Shown piece after piece: positions 23,824-34,765 of a stretch of 52,428 nucleotides of DNA; position 1 is the first letter of the stretch, and each line of letters begins with the position of its first letter. The notes beneath the pieces are model-generated. The model was not told where the DNA came from. It ran no database searches and was given only the letters and a program-made list of their open reading frames with translations. Source of the stretch: an uncultured Lactobacillus sp. (GTDB lineage Bacteria > Bacillota > Bacilli > Lactobacillales > Lactobacillaceae). A program made the position numbers and the translations under genes. The DNA is taken from contig CAJLBJ010000014.1 in the NCBI GenBank assembly GCA_905204935.1, positions 1-52,428 on the forward strand. Reading direction: 5' to 3'.

Positions 23824-24567
23824 CTAATTGCCTCGGCTACTAAAGCCTTGATAAATTAACAAACCAGCCGCTACGCTCGCATTTAAACTTTGCACATGAC
23901 CAATCATTGGAATCGTCAATAACGCATCACAACTCTTCTTTAATAACGGCGAAATGCCTTTGCCTTCATTGCCAATCACCAAGGCCACTGCTCCTTTAGC
24001 ATCCCACGTACGATAATCTTGTCCTTGCATATCTGTTCCAAAGATCCACACGCCACGTTTCTTTAACTCTTCTGTGGTTTGTACAAGGTTTGTGACACGC
24101 GCAACTGGAACATATTCAATCGCCCCAGTTGAAGTCTTAGCAACAGTAGCTGTTAATTGAACTGCGCGTCTTTTAGGGATGATGATGCCGTGAACGCCAG
24201 CAGCATCAGCCGTTCGCATAATCGAACCTAAATTATGTGGATCTTCAATTCCATCTAAAATCAAGAAAAACGGCTCTTCATCTTTAGCTTTAGCCCTAGC
24301 AAATAAATCATCGATTGTCGCATAAGTATAAGCAGCAACTGCCAAGATTACACCTTGATGATTTTGCCCATCGGCTAGCAAGTCTAATTTAGTCTTAGGA
24401 ACTTGCGCAACAACCACTTCTTTTTTCTTGGCAAGCATCATTAAGTCTTTAATCGCATCTGATTTTAAACCACTTTGAACAAAAAGCTTATTGCAAGCCG
24501 TATTTTGCTTGAGCGCTGCCATAACCGGATGGCGTCCAATAATAAAATCTTGTTGCTTTTCTTCCAT
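23824..24567 (-). CDS. rlmB: 23S rRNA (guanosine-2'-O)-methyltransferase RlmB
   Basis: A 247-residue SPOUT methyltransferase. The N-terminal substrate-binding domain is IIGRHPVMAALKQNTACNKLFVQ. The knot domain has ILDGIEDPHNLGSIMRTADAAGVHGIIIPKRR, ALVIGNEGKGISPLLKKSCD and IPMIGHVQSLNASVAAGLLIYQ. It methylates G2251 (E. coli numbering) of 23S rRNA. It begins immediately after the mrnC stop codon. Confidence 0.95.
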   Translation of the reverse strand: MEEKQQDFIIGRHPVMAALKQNTACNKLFVQSGLKSDAIKDLMMLAKKKEVVVAQVPKTKLDLLADGQNHQGVILAVAAYTYATIDDLFARAKAKDEEPFFLILDGIEDPHNLGSIMRTADAAGVHGIIIPKRRAVQLTATVAKTSTGAIEYVPVARVTNLVQTTEELKKRGVWIFGTDMQGQDYRTWDAKGAVALVIGNEGKGISPLLKKSCDALLTIPMIGHVQSLNASVAAGLLIYQGFSSRGN

Positions 24568-24969
24568 CTATTTTTTCTCCTCTTGAACTGTCTTGATACA
24601 CCAAGCAGCCAATTCCTCCAAACGTTCTTGTTGACCACTCAAATAAAGATAACCAAATAACGCCTCAAAGCCCGTTGAAACACGATAAGTCAAAACCGAA
24701 GTATTCTTGGCGGAAGTATGACTTTTAGCATTGCGTCCCCGCTTGTAAAATTCTAATTCTTCAGCACTTAATAAATCTTGTTCTTGCATTTTTTCAATCA
24801 ATGCCGCCTGGGCTTTGGCAGAAACATAACGTGTTGCTGTATGATGTAACTTGGTTGGTTTAGTCATTCCGTTAGCTAATAAGTGTTGTCTGACATAAAC
24901 TTCATAGATTGCATCCCCCATGTAAGCTAAGGCTATCCCATTCATTTGGCGATAATCCATCTGTGTCAT
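24568..24969 (-). CDS. mrnC: Mini-ribonuclease III
   Basis: A 133-residue catalytic-domain-only RNase III. It shows [22 protein letters not shown] (signature), [28 protein letters not shown] and [18 protein letters not shown]. It matures 23S rRNA ends in Firmicutes. The ATG follows the cysS stop by one base, so it is co-transcribed. Confidence 0.94.
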   Translation of the reverse strand: MTQMDYRQMNGIALAYMGDAIYEVYVRQHLLANGMTKPTKLHHTATRYVSAKAQAALIEKMQEQDLLSAEELEFYKRGRNAKSHTSAKNTSVLTYRVSTGFEALFGYLYLSGQQERLEELAAWCIKTVQEEKK

Positions 24970-24970
24970 A

Positions 24971-26383
24971 TTAAATCCTCTTCCATCTAGTTCCTTGGGC
25001 AGTATCTTCTAAAATAATACCTTGTTGCTTTAATTGATCTCTGATTTCATCGCTACGTGCAAAATCTTTATTTTTTCTAGCTTCATTTCTTTCCAAAATC
25101 AACTCTTCAATAGTTTGATCCAAAAGTTCATTTTCTGTTGTAAACTCGATTCCAAAAATAGCACAAATTTTAGCAAAGTGTTCTTGTAAGAAAACAAGAG
25201 TCGCTTTAGTCACAATAGTTTCATTAGCATAAATATTTAATAGTTTAGCCATTTCATAAACGACCGTAATTCCATTTTGTGCATTAAAATCATCGTCCAT
25301 CGCAGCTATAAAATCCTCTTCTAAGGCTTCAAATTTAGCAACAATTTCTTTGTTTAATTCATCTTGTTTAGCATCATTTAACCGATATGCTAAATTTTGC
25401 CAAGCCGTGGTTAATTTAGCTAGATTCGTCTTTGCTTCTGTCAAACTTGTTTCATTGTAGCGAATTGGATGACGATATTGTGTCGTAGCCATCAAAAAAC
25501 GCACGATTTGTGGATCAATTTGTTTGACTAATTCATGGACGGTTACAAAATTACCTAACGATTTACTCATCTTTTCATCGTCTTTTCCAACCGTCACAAA
25601 ACCATTGTGTAGCCAATAACGTGCAAATTGTTTTCCCGTCTTAGCCTCACTTTGGGCAATTTCATTTTCATGATGTGGAAATTCTAAATCTTGACCACCT
25701 GCATGAATATCGATGGTTTCACCTAAAAATTTAGTCGCCATTACAGAACACTCGATATGCCAGCCCGGACGCCCCAAGCCCCATGGTGATTGCCAACTGA
25801 TTTCTTCTGGCTTAGCTGCCTTCCATAAAGCAAAATCAAGCGGATCTTCTTTTTTATCTTGATCACTACTGTTGACACGCGCACTTGCACCTTGCTCTAA
25901 TTCATCGATTGCTTGGCTCGATAACTTGCCGTAATCTTTAAACTTACGTGTCCGATAATAAACATCACCTTTAGCTTCATAGGCATAACCTTTTTCAATT
26001 AAGACCGCAATAAAATCGATGATATCATCCATTGTTTCCATTACTCTAGGATTAAGTGTTGCTTGTTTAACATTTAAGGCTTTTGTATCTTCATAAAAGG
26101 CCGCAATATATTTTTGTGTTAATTCTTGCACACTAATTTTTTCTTCTTTGGCTGCATTGATAATCTTATCATCCACATCAGTAAAATTAGAAACATATTG
26201 CACTTGGTAGCCTCTAAATTCTAAATAGCGCCGAACTGTATCAAAAGCAATCGCACTACGCGCATTACCAATATGAATATAATTATAAACAGTCGGGCCA
26301 CAGACATACATTTTAACTTTGCCTTTTTCTAATTCTTTAAATTCTTCTTTTTGCTTAGTCAAAGTATTGTAAATTTGAATCAC
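24971..26383 (-). CDS. cysS: Cysteinyl-tRNA synthetase
   Basis: A 470-residue class I synthetase. It has the HIGH-like motif [14 protein letters not shown], zinc ligands ([15 protein letters not shown] and HHENE) and the KMSKS loop [14 protein letters not shown]. It starts with GTG (26381-26383), with AGGAAG 9 bases upstream. A terminator separates it from gltX. I saw no T-box leader in the 92-base gap. Confidence 0.96.
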   Translation of the reverse strand: MIQIYNTLTKQKEEFKELEKGKVKMYVCGPTVYNYIHIGNARSAIAFDTVRRYLEFRGYQVQYVSNFTDVDDKIINAAKEEKISVQELTQKYIAAFYEDTKALNVKQATLNPRVMETMDDIIDFIAVLIEKGYAYEAKGDVYYRTRKFKDYGKLSSQAIDELEQGASARVNSSDQDKKEDPLDFALWKAAKPEEISWQSPWGLGRPGWHIECSVMATKFLGETIDIHAGGQDLEFPHHENEIAQSEAKTGKQFARYWLHNGFVTVGKDDEKMSKSLGNFVTVHELVKQIDPQIVRFLMATTQYRHPIRYNETSLTEAKTNLAKLTTAWQNLAYRLNDAKQDELNKEIVAKFEALEEDFIAAMDDDFNAQNGITVVYEMAKLLNIYANETIVTKATLVFLQEHFAKICAIFGIEFTTENELLDQTIEELILERNEARKNKDFARSDEIRDQLKQQGIILEDTAQGTRWKRI

Positions 26384-26426
26384 TGTTATTCACTTCCTAT
26401 CCTTCAAATTATCCAAAAGGCCCGGC

Positions 26427-26462
26427 CAAAACCATCAAATGGCTTTGCACCGGACCTTTTTT
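26427..26462 (-). terminator. Terminator between gltX and cysS
   Basis: AAAGGTCCGG pairs with CCGGGCCTTTT (one G-U) around a long loop containing a second small stem. The downstream RBS of cysS follows closely, so partial read-through or attenuation is likely. Confidence 0.6.
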
Positions 26463-26475
26463 CTTCTATCAGTTA

Positions 26476-27966
26476 TTATCTGCTCATTTCGGATAATGTT
26501 TGTTCCAAATGTTGTAAGACTTTGGCACGACCGAGCAGTTCGATTGAAGGAGCCAAATCAGGCCCGTGCATTTCGCGGGTCGTTGCGATACGGATTGGCA
26601 TGTATAACTTACGCCCTTTAATCTTTGTTTCTTGTTGAATGCTGCGAATCGCATTTTGAATCTTATAAGTATCAAAAACAGGTAATTCCTTAACTTTTTG
26701 CGCAAAAGCATTCAAAACAACTGCGGCTGATTCATCGGCTAATTCGTTTTTAGCATCTTCGCTTAAGACCGGTGGTTCGTTAAAGAAGATTTCAGATAAT
26801 TCAACGATTTGTCCGGTATAAGACATTTGTTGCTTATACAAACTAATCATTTTGCGGGCCCATTCGATTTGCCAAACATCTGGATCTTGTGGTAATCGAT
26901 TAGCAGCAATTAATTGTTCTAAAGCGGAGTCTACAATTCGATCTTCGTCAGCCGCTTTAACATATTGATTGTTAATCCATTCTAGCTTTTTGTTATCAAA
27001 AGCTGCTGGCGATTTGCTGAGACGTTTTTCATCAAACATCTTGACAAAATCTTTTTGACTAAAGATTTCTGATTCGCCTACAGGAGACCAGCCTAATAAA
27101 GTGATGAAGTTAAACATTGCATCTGGCAAATATCCTAATGAACGATATTGTTCGATAAATTGTAAGATTGTTTCATCACGCTTACTTAATTTCTTACCCG
27201 TTTCAGAATTGATAATCAATGACATATGTCCAAAAACAGGTGCTTGCCATCCAAATGCCGCATAAACAGCTAATTGCTTAGGTGTATTTGCAACATGATC
27301 ATCACCACGTAAAACATGACTAATCTTCATCAAGTGATCATCAACCACTACAGCAAAATTGTAAGTTGGCATGCCATCACGTTTTTTGATAACAAAATCG
27401 CCTCCGATAGTATCGGATTTGAAGCTAACATGACCTTTTACAATATCATCCCATTCATAAACAACATCATGTGGCACCCGAATACGCACAACTGGCTTTA
27501 ATCCTTTAGCCTTAGCTTCTTCTTGACTAGCCTTGATTTCTTCTTTAGTCATGCCTTCGTATTCATAAACATAGCGTGGAGCTTCTCCACGTGCTTTTTG
27601 CTCTTCACGTTGAGCTGCAAGCTCTTCTTCTGTCATATACGATTCGTATGCCAAATCTTTTGCAAGTAATTCTTGAATCAATGGTTCATAGATATCTTTA
27701 CGTTCTGATTGACGATATGGTCCGTATTCACCTGGTTTATCAGGACCTTCATCCCAATCGATTCCTAACCAAGTTAAGTTATCCATTTGACTCTTTTCAC
27801 CGTCTGCGATATTCCGCTTTGTATCAGTGTCTTCAATTCGTAAGACAAAAGTTCCTTTATTGTGTCTTGCAAATAAATAATTGAATAAAGCTGTTCGTGC
27901 ATTTCCAATATGCAAATGTCCAGTTGGACTTGGTGCATAACGCACACGAATTTCTTGTTTAGCCAA
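26476..27966 (-). CDS. gltX: Glutamyl-tRNA synthetase
   Basis: A class I synthetase of 496 residues with [24 protein letters not shown] (HIGH) and [10 protein letters not shown] (KLSKR). I prefer the TTG at 27964-27966 ([13 protein letters not shown]), with AGAGG 8 bases upstream; an ATG seven codons earlier precedes that RBS. In organisms without GlnRS it also charges tRNA-Gln for amidation. It is the first gene of the gltX-cysS-mrnC-rlmB-yacP cluster. Confidence 0.95.
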   Translation of the reverse strand: MAKQEIRVRYAPSPTGHLHIGNARTALFNYLFARHNKGTFVLRIEDTDTKRNIADGEKSQMDNLTWLGIDWDEGPDKPGEYGPYRQSERKDIYEPLIQELLAKDLAYESYMTEEELAAQREEQKARGEAPRYVYEYEGMTKEEIKASQEEAKAKGLKPVVRIRVPHDVVYEWDDIVKGHVSFKSDTIGGDFVIKKRDGMPTYNFAVVVDDHLMKISHVLRGDDHVANTPKQLAVYAAFGWQAPVFGHMSLIINSETGKKLSKRDETILQFIEQYRSLGYLPDAMFNFITLLGWSPVGESEIFSQKDFVKMFDEKRLSKSPAAFDNKKLEWINNQYVKAADEDRIVDSALEQLIAANRLPQDPDVWQIEWARKMISLYKQQMSYTGQIVELSEIFFNEPPVLSEDAKNELADESAAVVLNAFAQKVKELPVFDTYKIQNAIRSIQQETKIKGRKLYMPIRIATTREMHGPDLAPSIELLGRAKVLQHLEQTLSEMSR

Positions 27967-28072
27967 TTTCAACGCCTCTTTCATCACTTTTTATATCCAC
28001 TATTTGTACCACACTTGGCACATACCTTGTTAATTTTACACTGAATATCTTAAAAAATAAACCCGTTTTAAA

Positions 28073-29188
28073 CTAGTTTTTCTCTTTGATTTCTCGTTTA
28101 GAGTGTGCTGGCTTTGCAAAGATCATGCGCCCTGCATCAGTTTGCAATGCACTAGTCACTTCAACTTCAATCGTTTGATTCATGAAGTAACGGCCATCTT
28201 CTACGACAATCATCGTACCATCGTCTAAATACGCTACACCTTGTTGTCTTTCAGTCCCGTTTTTAATGACCATAACCTCAAGTTTTTCTCCTGGGATTAC
28301 CCGTGGCTTAAGTGACTTAGCCAAGGCATTAACATTTAAAACTTGGACATTTTGAAACTCAGATACCTTATTTAAATTGTAATCGTTGGTAATAATGACT
28401 GCATCTAACATCTTAGCTAGTTTAATCAATTTACTATCAACTTCTTGAATGTCTTCAAAATCACCATCATACATTTCAACCGGTAAAATATGTTCAGAAC
28501 GAAGCCGATTTAAAATATCTAGTCCACGTCTTCCTCTAACACGTTTAATACTGTCACCAGAATCAGCAATGTATTGTAACTCATACAATACAAAATTAGG
28601 CACAACCAATGTTCCTTCTAAAAAACCAGTCTTAGCTAAATCATAAATGCGCCCATCAATCAAAATATTAGTGTCTAATAACTTATATTTGTGGAAATTA
28701 TCTCCCACTTTACGTTCTAAAATATCTGCTGTTTGCTCTTCAACTTCAACTTTCTTTTTCTTGGTAAAAAGTTTGCGCAAATCGCCAAAACGATCTTTTC
28801 CAACGACCAAACCCATATAAGCAAAAATAATCATCAAAACAATCGGTAAAATAGTATTTAAAAAGAATGATTGCGCACGGTAAAAAATCGTCGAAATTAA
28901 AACGGCGATCAATAAACCAACAATAATAAAAATTCCTTCTGTAATGATGACTTCTGGTTTTTGCTTGGTTAATAGGTTTTCACAATTTTTAATGACACGT
29001 TCAAGCGGCCCAGCTAAGAGCAAACCTAAAACAGACATTATGACCAAACCTAATACCATATTGACTGCTGAATTATTCAATAAAAAATTATCTTCTAGAC
29101 CACAAATTTGCCAAAAAGTCGGAATAAAAGAAAATCCTGCACCTATCCCCAAAACGGCAAAAATTAACTGTATCATTCGTTTTCGCAT
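28073..29188 (-). CDS. yacL: PIN/TRAM domain membrane protein YacL
   Basis: A 371-residue protein. Four N-terminal hydrophobic segments (LIFAVLGIGAGFSF, MVLGLVIMSVLGLLLAG, GIFIIVGLLIAVLIS and TILPIVLMIIFAYMGLVVG) are followed by a PIN nuclease domain with acidic residues (LLDTNILIDGR, and IITNDYNLNKV). A C-terminal TRAM RNA-binding domain starts at GEKLEVMVIKNGTERQQGVAYLDDGTMIVV. It is the usual neighbour of radA in Firmicutes. Its exact substrate is not established. Confidence 0.92.
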   Translation of the reverse strand: MRKRMIQLIFAVLGIGAGFSFIPTFWQICGLEDNFLLNNSAVNMVLGLVIMSVLGLLLAGPLERVIKNCENLLTKQKPEVIITEGIFIIVGLLIAVLISTIFYRAQSFFLNTILPIVLMIIFAYMGLVVGKDRFGDLRKLFTKKKKVEVEEQTADILERKVGDNFHKYKLLDTNILIDGRIYDLAKTGFLEGTLVVPNFVLYELQYIADSGDSIKRVRGRRGLDILNRLRSEHILPVEMYDGDFEDIQEVDSKLIKLAKMLDAVIITNDYNLNKVSEFQNVQVLNVNALAKSLKPRVIPGEKLEVMVIKNGTERQQGVAYLDDGTMIVVEDGRYFMNQTIEVEVTSALQTDAGRMIFAKPAHSKREIKEKN

Positions 29189-29212
29189 CTAATCAATCAC
29201 TTCCTAATCATA

Positions 29213-30592
29213 TTAGCTAAATACCAGCTTTAATGCTTGTTTTAGCGTTTTCACCCCTACAACTTCGATATTTCCTGGGAAATTCCAGCCATCGCCTAAA
29301 TTATTTTGCGGGACAAATACCCGTTTAAATCCAAGCTTAGCAGCCTCACTTACTCGCTGTTCAATATGTGTGACTCGCCTAATTTCACCGGTTAATCCCA
29401 ATTCGCCAATAAAACAATCACTTGGATCAGTCTCAAAATCACGATAACTTGAAACTAAACTAATAGCCAAAGCCAAATCAATTGCCGGTTCATCTAATTT
29501 AACGCCACCAGCTGCTTTAAGATAAGCATCTTGATTTTGTAATAATAGTCCGGCCCGTTTTTCCAGTACAGCCATGATTAAAGAAACACGGTTATGGTCA
29601 AGCCCTGTTGTTGTCCGTTTGGCATTTCCAAAAGCCGTTGGTGTTACTAAAGCTTGAACTTCAACCAAAATCGGTCGTGTTCCTTCCAACGAAGCTACAA
29701 CAGCTGAGCCCGTTGCTCCTTTGAGTCTTTCTTCTAAAAAAACTTGCGAAGGATTGGCTACTTCTACCAAACCGCCTTCACGCATCTCAAAGATTCCAAT
29801 TTCATTTGTTGACCCAAAGCGATTTTTTACTGCTCGCAAAATTCGATAAGTCCGATGCTGATCACCTTCAAAATAAAGCACAGTATCCACCATATGCTCT
29901 AAAATTTTAGGCCCAGCAATGGCCCCACCTTTAGTCACATGCCCAACCACAAAAATCGTAATACCATTAGTTTTTGCAATCTGCATCAAATCTGCTGTAA
30001 CTTCTCTAATCTGAGCTACACTCCCAACCGCCGAATCCATTTCTGGTTCTTGCATGGTTTGTACCGAATCAATCACCACGTACTCTGGTTTTAAATCAGC
30101 GATGCTTTGTTTAATACTATTCATATCAGTTTCTGGATATAAGTAAAATTCGGTTCCTTCTAAAGCTAAACGTTGTGCACGTAACTTAATTTGTGTCGCA
30201 CTTTCTTCCCCTGAAACATATAAGACACGCCGTTTTTCTTGGGCAAGCTGACCAGATACTTGTAATAATAGCGTTGATTTACCAATCCCTGGATCACCGC
30301 CAATCAACACCAAAGACCCTGGAACAATCCCACCGCCTAAAACACGATTTAGCTCAGCTAACTTGGTTTCAACTCGAATTGTTTGTTTAGCACTAATTTC
30401 ACTGATTAACTGTGGCTTAACCGTACTTCCAGCCAAGCTTTTACGCGGTTGTGCTTTTGCTTTTGACGCAGAAGTCGCCTGAATTTCTTCTAACATACTA
30501 TTCCATGCCCCACAATTAGGACATCTCCCTAAATAACGTGGTGAAGTATAACCACAACTTTGACAAGTATATTGCGTTTTAACTTTCGCCAT
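29213..30592 (-). CDS. radA: DNA repair protein RadA
   Basis: A 459-residue protein starting [14 protein letters not shown] at ATG 30592, with AAAGGAGG upstream. It has an N-terminal zinc finger ([18 protein letters not shown]), the RecA-like Walker [13 protein letters not shown], the RadA-specific [15 protein letters not shown] and a C-terminal Lon-like domain ([21 protein letters not shown]). It is a branch-migration helicase in recombinational repair. It lies 24 bases upstream of yacL and is co-transcribed with it. Confidence 0.96.
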   Translation of the reverse strand: MAKVKTQYTCQSCGYTSPRYLGRCPNCGAWNSMLEEIQATSASKAKAQPRKSLAGSTVKPQLISEISAKQTIRVETKLAELNRVLGGGIVPGSLVLIGGDPGIGKSTLLLQVSGQLAQEKRRVLYVSGEESATQIKLRAQRLALEGTEFYLYPETDMNSIKQSIADLKPEYVVIDSVQTMQEPEMDSAVGSVAQIREVTADLMQIAKTNGITIFVVGHVTKGGAIAGPKILEHMVDTVLYFEGDQHRTYRILRAVKNRFGSTNEIGIFEMREGGLVEVANPSQVFLEERLKGATGSAVVASLEGTRPILVEVQALVTPTAFGNAKRTTTGLDHNRVSLIMAVLEKRAGLLLQNQDAYLKAAGGVKLDEPAIDLALAISLVSSYRDFETDPSDCFIGELGLTGEIRRVTHIEQRVSEAAKLGFKRVFVPQNNLGDGWNFPGNIEVVGVKTLKQALKLVFS

Positions 30593-30677
30593 ATATTTTC
30601 CTCCTTTCATTTTAGATATCATATATCCTTATTTTATCATCTTTTACTCACTAAACCACATTTAAGCCTTGATTTTT

Positions 30678-31214
30678 TTACAATCCCGAAGAGCCAAAAC
30701 CACCTTGGCGTGTTTGCTTAGGTTGTTTTTCTTGGTCAGCCAATAAATAAGGCATAAAAATTCCTTGTCCGATACGTTCACCTTTTTTCAAATGAATATC
30801 TTTGATTCCAAAGTTAATCATCTGAAAGAAAATAGCTCCTTCATTTGCTTCATTATTATAATAATCCGCATCAACTATCCCCACACCATTTGGTAAAATC
30901 ATATTACGTTTCAACGGGTTACTTGAACGATTAGCCAACATTAGAAATTCATCAGGCTGCATATAAGCCTTAATTCCGGTTGGTATTAAATAAGGTTTTA
31001 ACACCGCACTTGCATCCAAGTACTCTTGATTGGTAATTTCTTTTTGTTTTCGTAATGCACGTAAAACCTTTAAGAAATTTAATTTCCAGATACTAGGCAA
31101 CACAAAATCTTCGGCACAAAAGAAATCATACCCTGCCGCTTGTTTAGTTGCACGTACTGGCAATTGAATATTTTTATCTTGATATTTTGAAACAATTTCA
31201 AATCCTCGTTGCAT
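30678..31214 (-). CDS. dut: dUTP diphosphatase
   Basis: A 178-residue trimeric-type dUTPase. The motifs visible are AGYDFFCAED (I), RSSNPLKRNMILPNGVGIVDADYYN (II-III), KKGERIGQGIFMPY (IV) and RQGGFGSSGL (V). It is longer than the 145-residue core because of an insert around residues 45-75 (LNFLKVLRALRKQKEITNQEY), seen in other lactobacillar homologues. It hydrolyses dUTP to dUMP. It sits upstream of radA in the same orientation. Confidence 0.93.
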   Translation of the reverse strand: MQRGFEIVSKYQDKNIQLPVRATKQAAGYDFFCAEDFVLPSIWKLNFLKVLRALRKQKEITNQEYLDASAVLKPYLIPTGIKAYMQPDEFLMLANRSSNPLKRNMILPNGVGIVDADYYNNEANEGAIFFQMINFGIKDIHLKKGERIGQGIFMPYLLADQEKQPKQTRQGGFGSSGL

Positions 31215-31346
31215 TTTTTACCTCGTATTAACTATTTTTCATCACTTATATAATATACCACTAAACCTAGTAATAATGGTATCTCTTAGGCTAAAGTTTC
31301 GTGAAAATATGTTATAATATTTCTGTGAAATGGAGGAGATTTTTTT

Positions 31347-31631
31347 ATGAATTATCATTGGCAAAAAGATTCATTAGCAATCCTTGATGACGAACAAAAA
31401 ATCATCGCCGAAATCGGTTTTAAGATGATTAACGATGAACAAACTTATGTAGTCGAAAGAACGTGGGTCGACCCTAATACACGTGGCCAAGGTTTGGCAG
31501 GTAAGATTACTGTTTACTTCTTAGAAGAAGTTAAAAAGCAAGCTAAAACTGTTTTACCTTTATGCCCATATACGCAAGCTTTCTTTGAAAAACACGCTGA
31601 ATATACTACACTTTTATTCAAACAACCTTAG
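31347..31631 (+). CDS. Small GNAT-like N-acetyltransferase (YidJ type)
   Basis: A 94-residue protein of the short GNAT-like family (Gcn5-related acetyltransferase, acetyl-CoA binding). It shows YVVERTWVDPNTRGQGLAGKITVYFLEEVKKQAKTVLPLCPYTQAFFEKH, with the R-x-x-G-x-G/A loop. The RBS GGAGGAG precedes ATG 31347. It is followed after 20 bases by rpiA, so the two form a small operon. The substrate is unknown. Confidence 0.85.
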   Translation: MNYHWQKDSLAILDDEQKIIAEIGFKMINDEQTYVVERTWVDPNTRGQGLAGKITVYFLEEVKKQAKTVLPLCPYTQAFFEKHAEYTTLLFKQP

Positions 31632-31651
31632 TTGCAGGAGGAATTTTTTAG

Positions 31652-32338
31652 ATGGATCAAAATCAATTAAAACAACTCGTTGGTGAAAAATCAGTCGATT
31701 GGATTAAAGATGGTATGATTGTTGGTTTAGGAACTGGCTCAACTGTTAAATTCATGGTAGACGCATTAGGCCAAAAAATTCAAGCAGGCGAGCTTAAAAA
31801 CATCATTGGAGTTACAACTTCCAAAGTTACCGCCAAACAAGCCCAACAACTTGGAATCACACTTAAATCAGTTGATGAAGTCGATCATATCGATTTAACT
31901 ATCGATGGTGCCGATGAAATCAGTGCAGCCTTTCACGGAATCAAGGGTGGCGGTGCTGCTTTACTTTTCGAAAAAATTGTTGCAACAAACTCTTCCAAAA
32001 ATATTTGGATTGTCGATCAAAGCAAGATGGTACAAGATTTAGGTGCTTTTCCTTTGCCAGTTGAAGTCATTCCTTATGGTAGTCAAAAAGTTTTTGAGCG
32101 TTTCGAAGCTAAAGGATTTAAACCAACTTTTCGTAAAAAAGAAGATGGTGGTTTATTATTGACCGATTCAGATAACTACATTATCGATTTACACCTTGAA
32201 AAAATCACCAATCCTCATGAATTAGCCACATATTTAGATCAACAAGTCGGCGTAGTTGAACATGGCTTATTCTTAGATCTTGTCAACACTGTGATTGTCG
32301 GTGAACAAGATGGTCCTAAAGTCTTAGAAGCACGTTAA
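31652..32338 (+). CDS. rpiA: Ribose-5-phosphate isomerase A
   Basis: A 228-residue protein with [26 protein letters not shown] (catalytic Asp/Glu) and [15 protein letters not shown]. It interconverts ribose-5-phosphate and ribulose-5-phosphate in the pentose phosphate pathway. The RBS AGGAGG lies 9 bases before ATG 31652. A terminator at 32359-32393 ends the transcript. Confidence 0.96.
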   Translation: MDQNQLKQLVGEKSVDWIKDGMIVGLGTGSTVKFMVDALGQKIQAGELKNIIGVTTSKVTAKQAQQLGITLKSVDEVDHIDLTIDGADEISAAFHGIKGGGAALLFEKIVATNSSKNIWIVDQSKMVQDLGAFPLPVEVIPYGSQKVFERFEAKGFKPTFRKKEDGGLLLTDSDNYIIDLHLEKITNPHELATYLDQQVGVVEHGLFLDLVNTVIVGEQDGPKVLEAR

Positions 32339-32358
32339 TACATGAGCTTAATTTCAAT

Positions 32359-32393
32359 AAAAACATCAAGGCTGCATTGCTTTGATGTTTTTT
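32359..32393 (+). terminator. rpiA terminator
   Basis: AAACATCAA pairs with TTTGATGTTT around a GC-containing loop and is followed by a T-rich run. It lies 20 bases past the rpiA stop. Confidence 0.75.
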
Positions 32394-32572
32394 ATTATTC
32401 TCCAAGTTAAAAATTTATAAAGCGAATAATCCTAACCATAATCTTTTTCATCATATTTTAATTTTTAAAGAAAGTCTTACTCAAAAAATTAATTATTTTC
32501 AATCTCTAAGAGTTGAATAATTACTGTTTTTGCCTTACAATATGGTTAATTTGTTAAAGGAGAGTGACTCTA

Positions 32573-33907
32573 ATGACCAACGCAATTACTGCTGATCAAC
32601 TTAATAATTTTAAAACTGCATTAGATGAACATCCAGCTCATGCTGTGATTGAACGGGCCGTTACTAAAAACGGCATCTTTGCTGCTAGCGAAGATTACCG
32701 CTCCTACGTTAACATGGATCCGGTCTTTTCGATTGATATCGATACCGGTAAAGTTGCTAACCAAAAACAATCCGGCCGTTGTTGGATGTTTGCCGCATTA
32801 AACACAATGCGTCATTTTATGAAAGATAAATTTAAGGTAGCACCTGATTTTGAATTATCTCAAAGCTACACTTTCTTTTGGGATAAACTAGAAAAAGCTA
32901 ACTACTTCTATGAAAATGTCTTAAAGACCGCTAGCTTACCAACAAGTGATCGTAAGGTAGCTTGGTTGATGCAAACACCTCAACAAGACGGTGGTCAATG
33001 GGATATGATCGTAGCAATCATCGAAAAATACGGCGTTGTTCCTAAGTCCGTTATGCCTGAAACCTTCAGTTCTTCTGCATCTAGCCAATTTAATAAGACA
33101 TTAAACCTTAAATTACGCAAAGATGCTGTTACATTACGTGAATTAGTTGCAGCCGGCGCAAGCCAAGAAGAAATTACGGCTCGCAAAGAAAAAATGTTAA
33201 GCGAAGTTTATCGCCTTGCAGCGTTTAGTTTCGGCCAACCACCTGTTAAGTTTGACTTTGAATATCGTGATACAGATAACAACTATCACATTGACAAAAA
33301 CTTAACACCACAAGAATTTTATCAAAAATATATCGGTTGGGATTTAAACGACTATGTTTCTATCATTAATGGTCCTACCGCTGATAAGCCATACAATCAC
33401 ATTTATACCATCGAAATGTTAGGTAACGTGGTTGGTGGACGTGAAGTGCGCCACTTAAATGTTGACATGGATACTTTCCGTAAAGTTACCATCAAACAAT
33501 TAGAATCCGGCGAAAGTGTTTGGTTTGGTTGTGATGTTGGTCAATCTTCTGATCGTCAAAAAGGAATCATGGATACTGAACTTTATCATAAAGATGAACT
33601 ACTCGGCATCGATTTAGCAATGTCTAAAGCAGAACGCCTTGATTACGGTGAAAGTTTAATGACCCATGCCATGGTCTTGACAGGTGTCGATTTGGTCGAT
33701 GGTCAACCAACTAAATGGAAAGTCGAAAATTCTTGGGGCGATAAGGTCGGTACTAATGGTTTCTTTGTAATGAGTGATGATTGGATGGAAGAATATTGCT
33801 ATCAAATCGTCGTTAATAAAAAATTCTTGCCAGAAGAATTACAAGAAGTCTTAAAAGAAGAAGCACGTATCTTAGCACCTTGGGATCCAATGGGTTCTTT
33901 AGCTTAA
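32573..33907 (+). CDS. pepC: Aminopeptidase C (bleomycin hydrolase family)
   Basis: A 444-residue C1B cysteine peptidase starting MTNAITADQLNNFK at ATG 32573, with AAGGAG upstream. The active site is visible as KQSGRCWMFAALNTM (Gln, Cys), THAMVLTGVD (His) and KVENSWGDK (Asn). It is a cytoplasmic general aminopeptidase typical of lactic acid bacteria, used for peptide nutrition. It is monocistronic and ends at a strong bidirectional terminator shared with gpmA. Confidence 0.95.
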   Translation: MTNAITADQLNNFKTALDEHPAHAVIERAVTKNGIFAASEDYRSYVNMDPVFSIDIDTGKVANQKQSGRCWMFAALNTMRHFMKDKFKVAPDFELSQSYTFFWDKLEKANYFYENVLKTASLPTSDRKVAWLMQTPQQDGGQWDMIVAIIEKYGVVPKSVMPETFSSSASSQFNKTLNLKLRKDAVTLRELVAAGASQEEITARKEKMLSEVYRLAAFSFGQPPVKFDFEYRDTDNNYHIDKNLTPQEFYQKYIGWDLNDYVSIINGPTADKPYNHIYTIEMLGNVVGGREVRHLNVDMDTFRKVTIKQLESGESVWFGCDVGQSSDRQKGIMDTELYHKDELLGIDLAMSKAERLDYGESLMTHAMVLTGVDLVDGQPTKWKVENSWGDKVGTNGFFVMSDDWMEEYCYQIVVNKKFLPEELQEVLKEEARILAPWDPMGSLA

Positions 33908-33916
33908 TAAATGCTT

Positions 33917-33961
33917 AAAAAGTCTCATGCTTACAATCCAAAGTAAGCATGAGACTTTTTA
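33917..33961. terminator. Bidirectional terminator between pepC and gpmA
   Basis: AAAAAGTCTCATGCTTAC pairs perfectly with GTAAGCATGAGACTTTTT around a short loop. It serves the convergent pepC (+) and gpmA (-). Confidence 0.92.
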
Positions 33962-33965
33962 GTTT

Positions 33966-34637
33966 TTAAAGAATAATTTTATTTAAAACACGTAACTTAT
34001 CATCTAAATCATAAATAATCGGTTCTGCATTAGCAACTTCTAAGCCATCTACATCATCTGGGGCTATTTTTTCAAGATATTTAATCAATGCCCGCAATGA
34101 ACTACCGTGAGCCACAATCAATTGATTATTTCCTTTTAACAACTCTGGAGCAATCACATCTTGCCAATAAGGTAACAGACGTTTTTCCGTCATCTCTAAA
34201 CTTTCAGCCAGCGGTAAAATGTTTGCAGGATAATTTTTATAGCGCCTATCTCCCTCAAAACTAACTAATTGAGGTGGGAGCGCAAAATATGAACGACGCC
34301 ATAAAGCAACTTGCTTAGAGCCATAAACTTTTCTGGTCTCATCTTTATTTAAACCACGCAATGCTCCATAATGGCGCTCATTTAAACGCCACGTTTTATG
34401 TAGTGGTACCCATAATTGACCAATTTGTTCAGCTACAATATTTGCAGTACTAATTGCTCTAACTAAAACAGAAGTATGGATCGCTGTAAATTGTATTTGT
34501 TGATTAGCTAGTAAAATTCCTGCATTCTTAGCTTGTTGTCGTCCCAACTCTGTCAGCGTCACATCAGACCAGCCCGTATAAGTATTAGTTTGATTAGCGG
34601 TACTTTGACCATGTCGTATTAAAACTAGTTTAACCAT
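33966..34637 (-). CDS. gpmA: 2,3-bisphosphoglycerate-dependent phosphoglycerate mutase
   Basis: A 223-residue histidine phosphatase-superfamily enzyme. It has the phospho-acceptor [49 protein letters not shown] (Glu, Arg) and the second histidine in [17 protein letters not shown]. It converts 3- to 2-phosphoglycerate in glycolysis. Its length is close to the family norm. Confidence 0.93.
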   Translation of the reverse strand: MVKLVLIRHGQSTANQTNTYTGWSDVTLTELGRQQAKNAGILLANQQIQFTAIHTSVLVRAISTANIVAEQIGQLWVPLHKTWRLNERHYGALRGLNKDETRKVYGSKQVALWRRSYFALPPQLVSFEGDRRYKNYPANILPLAESLEMTEKRLLPYWQDVIAPELLKGNNQLIVAHGSSLRALIKYLEKIAPDDVDGLEVANAEPIIYDLDDKLRVLNKIIL

Positions 34638-34695
34638 TTATTTACCTTCTTATCATAAATTATCTTCAATCATACCAAAAAATACTGGTTAAAAC

Positions 34696-34733
34696 AAAAG
34701 AGGATGACACGCCGTTGGCATCATCCTCTTTTG
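34696..34733. terminator. Bidirectional terminator downstream of the NlpC/P60 gene
   Basis: AAAAGAGGATGA pairs with TCATCCTCTTTT around GACACGCCGTTGG-type loop bases. It lies past the NlpC/P60 stop at 34766. Confidence 0.85.
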
Positions 34734-34765
34734 ATTATATAACTTTTAAGAATTTAATTGTTAAA

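Noticed and set aside
26384..26475. T-box leader upstream of cysS
   Set aside because: The gap has a terminator hairpin, but at 92 bases it is too short and lacks the T-box core TGGNACCGCG.
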